Shown here: in pieces, positions 60,154-64,000 of the stretch
Numbering within the stretch: position 1 is the first letter of the stretch
How the letters are laid out: each line of letters opens with the position of its first letter
From: Rhododendron vialii
Taxonomy: Eukaryota > Streptophyta > Magnoliopsida > Ericales > Ericaceae
DNA: 64,000 bases
Reading direction: 5' to 3'
Assembly (NCBI RefSeq): GCF_030253575.1
Contig: NC_080568.1
Coordinates: 28,664,001-28,728,000 of the forward strand
Notes under the pieces: model-generated
Told to the model about the DNA's origin: nothing
The model's database searches: none
What the model saw: only the letters and a program-made list of their open reading frames with translations
Position numbers and translations under genes: made by a program

Positions 60154-63100
60154 TATATTGTTTGGAATAACTGAAATTATTTTATTTTCTACTGTTCATG
60201 TCTAAATGTGAAGAAATTAATGTCCCACGCCATTCCTGTTTATCAAACAATTTGACTAAATAACCGTTTTTTTTTTGCATGAACCTTCTCGGAAACTCAT
60301 AAGTCAAAAATTACATTGCGATTGGTGCAGGTGCTCGGGTCTAAGTTTAGGTAGTTTTGGTTTATTCCTGTATTTTGTGATAAAATCTGTAATTGCCTTC
60401 GAACTTTTTCATGTTAAATGAATTGAATCGATTTCAAAAAAAAAAACTTTTAAATAAATATCAAAAACTCCAACCAATCCGGGAAAAAAACCCTACTAAC
60501 CATAATTGGTTTAAAACAGATTGTTTGTGAATGACGTTATTGTCGCTTTAATAATGAATTCTTCATGATGTCTACACCCAACAAACTCAATTATTGTGGA
60601 ATTGGTCAGTGGGTTAATTTTGACCATCAGAAGAACAATTGTGCCCAATTGAGGGAGAACTGAGAAGAAAGATATCCCCTCCAACCTATCCCTTCGTCCC
60701 ATATTATTGGTCATCTATAAAATAAAAATAAAACACGTAATTTTCAGATAAAAAAATAAAGAATTTTTATGCATAACTTCTTAAATTTTTGGGACACCAA
60801 ATTTTAAAAATTATGCAAAAAAAAAATACTTTACTTTTTATTTGAAAAATTGCAAGCCATTGCCAAATTAGAAGCCCAAAAAAAAATTTTAAAAGAAAGG
60901 ACACCGACACATTCTTCATCCCTTTAATTTCAGTACAACTAGCACTACGCAAATTTTGTTGGCACAACCAAGAGTTCCCACCTCACCAATTAGCCATAGG
61001 GTTTTGATTTTTCTTTTTCTTTTTTTGAGTATTTCGCTTTTTTGTTCTTTTTTTTTGATAACTCCACCCAATGAATTGACTAGCCCGAGAATCAATTCCA
61101 CTATTCATTGACAGATGACAAATTGAAAATGAGACAACTTCTTTTAGAAGCCGACCACAAAAAAGTCAAAAAATTGATAGTATGTGTGTGCATCGATTTC
61201 CTATAGATTGATGATTAACGTGTACGTATTATCCATTCATATTGAGCGATAGTTAGCAAAGTTTGTTATATCGAAAGGAGATATATAGTTCTGTTATTTA
61301 AAAAAAAAAGAAAAGAATAAGGAGACGGTTTATAAACCTTTTATGGTACTTTTATTAATTCCATCGCATTTTTGTTTAGTTACAATTTAGAATGGAGAAA
61401 ATTTATTAGTTAACTGACTCCACTTGACCCATGTTCCCTACTCCCACGCGGCGTGGGCCTACATAAATACTAGTAACAAAAATTTATAGAGAATATGTCC
61501 AAAGAAATTAATTTTTTTAAAAGGAAAAATAAAAAAAAATAAACGAGTGCAAGTAGCACCTGCATGTGCAAGATGTTTGACAAAAGAGGCCACTTCCCTA
61601 GAGGAAATTTATCATTTCTTTAATGGTCGTGCACATTAAAAGAGGTGAACATGATAGATTTACATAAAATTACTGTATTATTCTTTTTTCAGTAATTGAA
61701 TTTCATTTGTTAATTGTGAGAGTTAACGAAATAACCCAACACAACAACTCAATTAATATAATAAATAAATCCATCATAGAGAAGAAACAAAGAAAGAAAA
61801 CCTCTCTAAGGGAAGAACACTCACATACAGGTAACGAGATTCGAAAGCAGGTGACGAGAATTTCGAACTCCTGACCTCCTAGTGAGATGCTGGAGTCCTA
61901 GTCAACTGAGTTAACCCCAGTTAGTTCTTAGAGTTTGTTAACAAACCTATTTTCGAATCAAATTTTGAATAATATAATTTCAGAACATATTTTTGTTCAA
62001 AAAAATATACTTACACACTGGATTAGAACCCATTATCCCTCAAGGTAAATGTGTTCTGCAATCATGTGTGCGTCGATATCCGAATAAAATAATTTTTGAC
62101 ATAATTGATGTTCTCAAAGAATTATAGAAAGTGAATGATTTTCGATCATCATAGTGAATTCTGAAAAAGCTCACAAAAGTTAAGAACGAAGCAATAGTAG
62201 TGTTCCTTTTAGAACTAGTGGAGAGGAGCTGAATTATATGTCTTGGGTGAAAAATCAGATGTGTTAGGTCCACTTAGTGAAGGCCTAGTACTCTAATAAC
62301 GTTGTGACGATATATTCACTACAGTACATCGTGTTCGTGCACTTACATCGGAACCGAAGATTAGGCCACCGTGACACTGTGTATCCCGCGCTAAACTCAT
62401 CAATGGATTTCGAGATTTGTAAACAAAACAATGGAAACGTTTGTGCGAAGATTTTGAAGTAGTCAACCCCTGAAACGACGCCTATTGAGGAATGGTCCGG
62501 TGTTGGTAGTCTCTGTGTCTTTGGATGTTTGTTTTGGGGCTGGTGGGTTTGTTCGGTAGTGTTATTGGGGTTGGTGGTGGTCCGGTGGTGTTTGATTGGG
62601 CTTGATCTTCGGTCGCCGTGGTCCGGTAGTTTTCGACTCTTATTATGTTCAGGGCGGTGATCCAGTGGTTTTGTCCATGTGATCTGTTAGATTCTAGTTG
62701 TTTTGTTGTTTTGCCTTCAAATTTAAGTGATACTTATTTGTTTAGGGTTTGAGCTGTGAATTTCTTTAAATCCTCTGTAATCTAGATCGAGATTTGCTCT
62801 TATATACCGGCGTTATCGTGGGGCTTGCTTTGACAGTAGGTGCTTGATTGACGTTTAGGTTGCTTTAGTTCTTTCCTGTATCTGTTCTGGAATTTGTTTA
62901 CCCGATGGACTTATGTTTAATGAATGACTCTTAAAAAAAAAAAAAAAAACCCCTGAGACGACCATTTGGGGGTGGAAAAAGGTCACTAGCATTTTCCTCT
63001 CTTCTTTTTAGGATGATGCATGCCAATAAAAACTCAAAAGCACAACAATAAAAAAAAATTTAAAAGAATTTAACCCAAGGCACTTTACCCACATGCACTG

Positions 63101-64000
63101 TCTCTCGCAAATCACTTGATTTCAGGCTTTTTCACCCGGTAATTAGGATGAAATTAATGTGTTGATTAAACCTATGGAATGGCTGGATTAACTCAAGTTG
63201 TACTCAACTGATAGAGTAGTTTAATTAGCTTCAGATTGGTATTAGGAATGTGTACACTCTACCGACTAATAATGGAATTTATTACTAGTAACTAATTGAA
63301 GTACTGTACTAGAGAGGGGGTCGGTGGTGAGAGGATAAAAAGGACAAAGGGACAGAACGTGGTTGGTGCTTTCCCCCCTTTCTTTGTTTCAAAAAACACT
63401 CTACCCAAGACCCATAAAACCGATAAAAATTTTCGGTGCGGGACGGGTACCGCCTCGGCGATCTTAGGCGTTCAAACGTGTTTTAGATGATTTAAATTTG
63501 TTCTTTCTCTCTCTCCTCTCATCCGATCAGTCTCTCTCTCCTTTTTTCATTTTTCAAAATTTAAATAATTCAAAACACGTTTAAACGACCAAAATCACCA
63601 ACGAAATATCACTGTGTGATACCAAGTCGGCACCCAAAAACTTCTCCATTAAACAAACCTTCTTCGTAATGCCATGCATGGGAGGGGACCGCGCTACGTA
63701 TTAAACTCTCTGGCCTATTCCTCCCTATGACCCTAGGGATAGTAGGAGTTAAGACTCCTTTTTATTCAAATGCACTTAAAATTATCTTTAGACATTTGTA
63801 TTTGTGCGCTCTACATAAATATATTGCCATTTAAAAATTAAAAAAAATCGTAAGTATATTTATCTAACTTTTGAAAAAGTGATATTTTTCATACGGGCAG
63901 ACTTGCCGGCCACCAAGAATATTGCAATTAGCAGTAACTAATATTGGATTAGTTGCAGTAGTTGAGGGCCCACCCAAAATTAGTGATTTAAATAGGTTAA
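60154..64000. other. Gene-free stretch at the window end
   Basis: Apart from the retro-insertion, I see AT-rich sequence without exons. At about 60690-60720 a CCCTTCGTCCCATATTATTGG word suggests a degenerate second Stowaway end. At about 61850-61920 tRNA-like words on the minus strand (CTCAGTTGACTAGGA) suggest a SINE relic. At about 63460-63600 there is a weak foldback (CGTTCAAACGTGTTTTAGA and AAAACACGTTTAAACG). Confidence 0.4.
62480..62947 (+). mobile_element. Non-LTR retro-insertion with poly-A tail and target duplication
   Basis: A 468-bp GT-rich segment ends in a run of 17 A (62933-62949) and is flanked by near-identical 15-bp sequences, AACCCCTGAAACGAC (62465-62479) and AACCCCTGAGACGAC (62948-62962). 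These are the marks of LINE-driven insertion. The body resembles the 3' end of a LINE (a LINE-like tail before the A run) rather than a tRNA-derived SINE; no coding domain remains. Confidence 0.75.

Overview
This is nuclear DNA from a flowering plant, almost certainly a eudicot. The genes have GT-AG introns, and all seven encode recognisably plant proteins. Between them lie AT-rich stretches crowded with small transposons, microsatellites (mostly GA/CT) and foldback repeats. I cannot name the species; a woody, non-Brassicaceae eudicot is my guess.

Layout: (1) 1-2840 (+), the 3' part of an HhH-GPD DNA glycosylase whose 5' end is outside the window. (2) 4506-5540 (-), an intronless class III peroxidase with a (CT)39 tract just upstream of its promoter. 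(3) 5.8-12.5 kb, no gene: a dead LINE and several hairpin elements. (4) 12665-19427 (+), a calmodulin-binding protein 60 gene with 7 exons. (5) 22668-25828 (-), a DCC-family thiol-disulfide oxidoreductase with 7 exons. (6) 26392-28289, two Mutator-like elements, each with a 9-bp target duplication, filling the divergent promoter region between (5) and (7). (7) 28499-33381 (+), succinate dehydrogenase subunit 7 with 4 exons. (8) 33.4-38.9 kb, no gene: a cluster of large inverted repeats, a hAT-like MITE and a SINE-like unit. (9) 38931-40257 (-), a small PADRE/DUF4228 protein with a myristoylation-type N-terminus. (10) 40.3-51.8 kb, no gene: a second member of the foldback Mutator family plus many degraded repeats. 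(11) 51775-58529 (-), a nucleobase-ascorbate transporter with 14 exons. (12) 58.5-64 kb, no gene: the leader of (11), a Stowaway MITE and a retro-insertion with a poly-A tail.

The genes are independent housekeeping, signalling or cell-wall genes, not an operon-like pathway. Their order recalls two paralogous Arabidopsis neighbourhoods (from memory: At5g49990-At5g50100 and At5g62570-At5g62900, plus At3g47830/At3g47833), so the window looks like one unfragmented ancestral block from before the Arabidopsis duplications and gene losses.

The most unusual content is the transposon load. There is a foldback Mutator-like family with C-rich termini and an 81-codon ORF kept open in three arms, several near-perfect hairpins that could give small RNAs, and GA/CT tracts abutting the start codons of two genes and lying in the upstream regions of others. 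I did not see a new defence or metabolic system.
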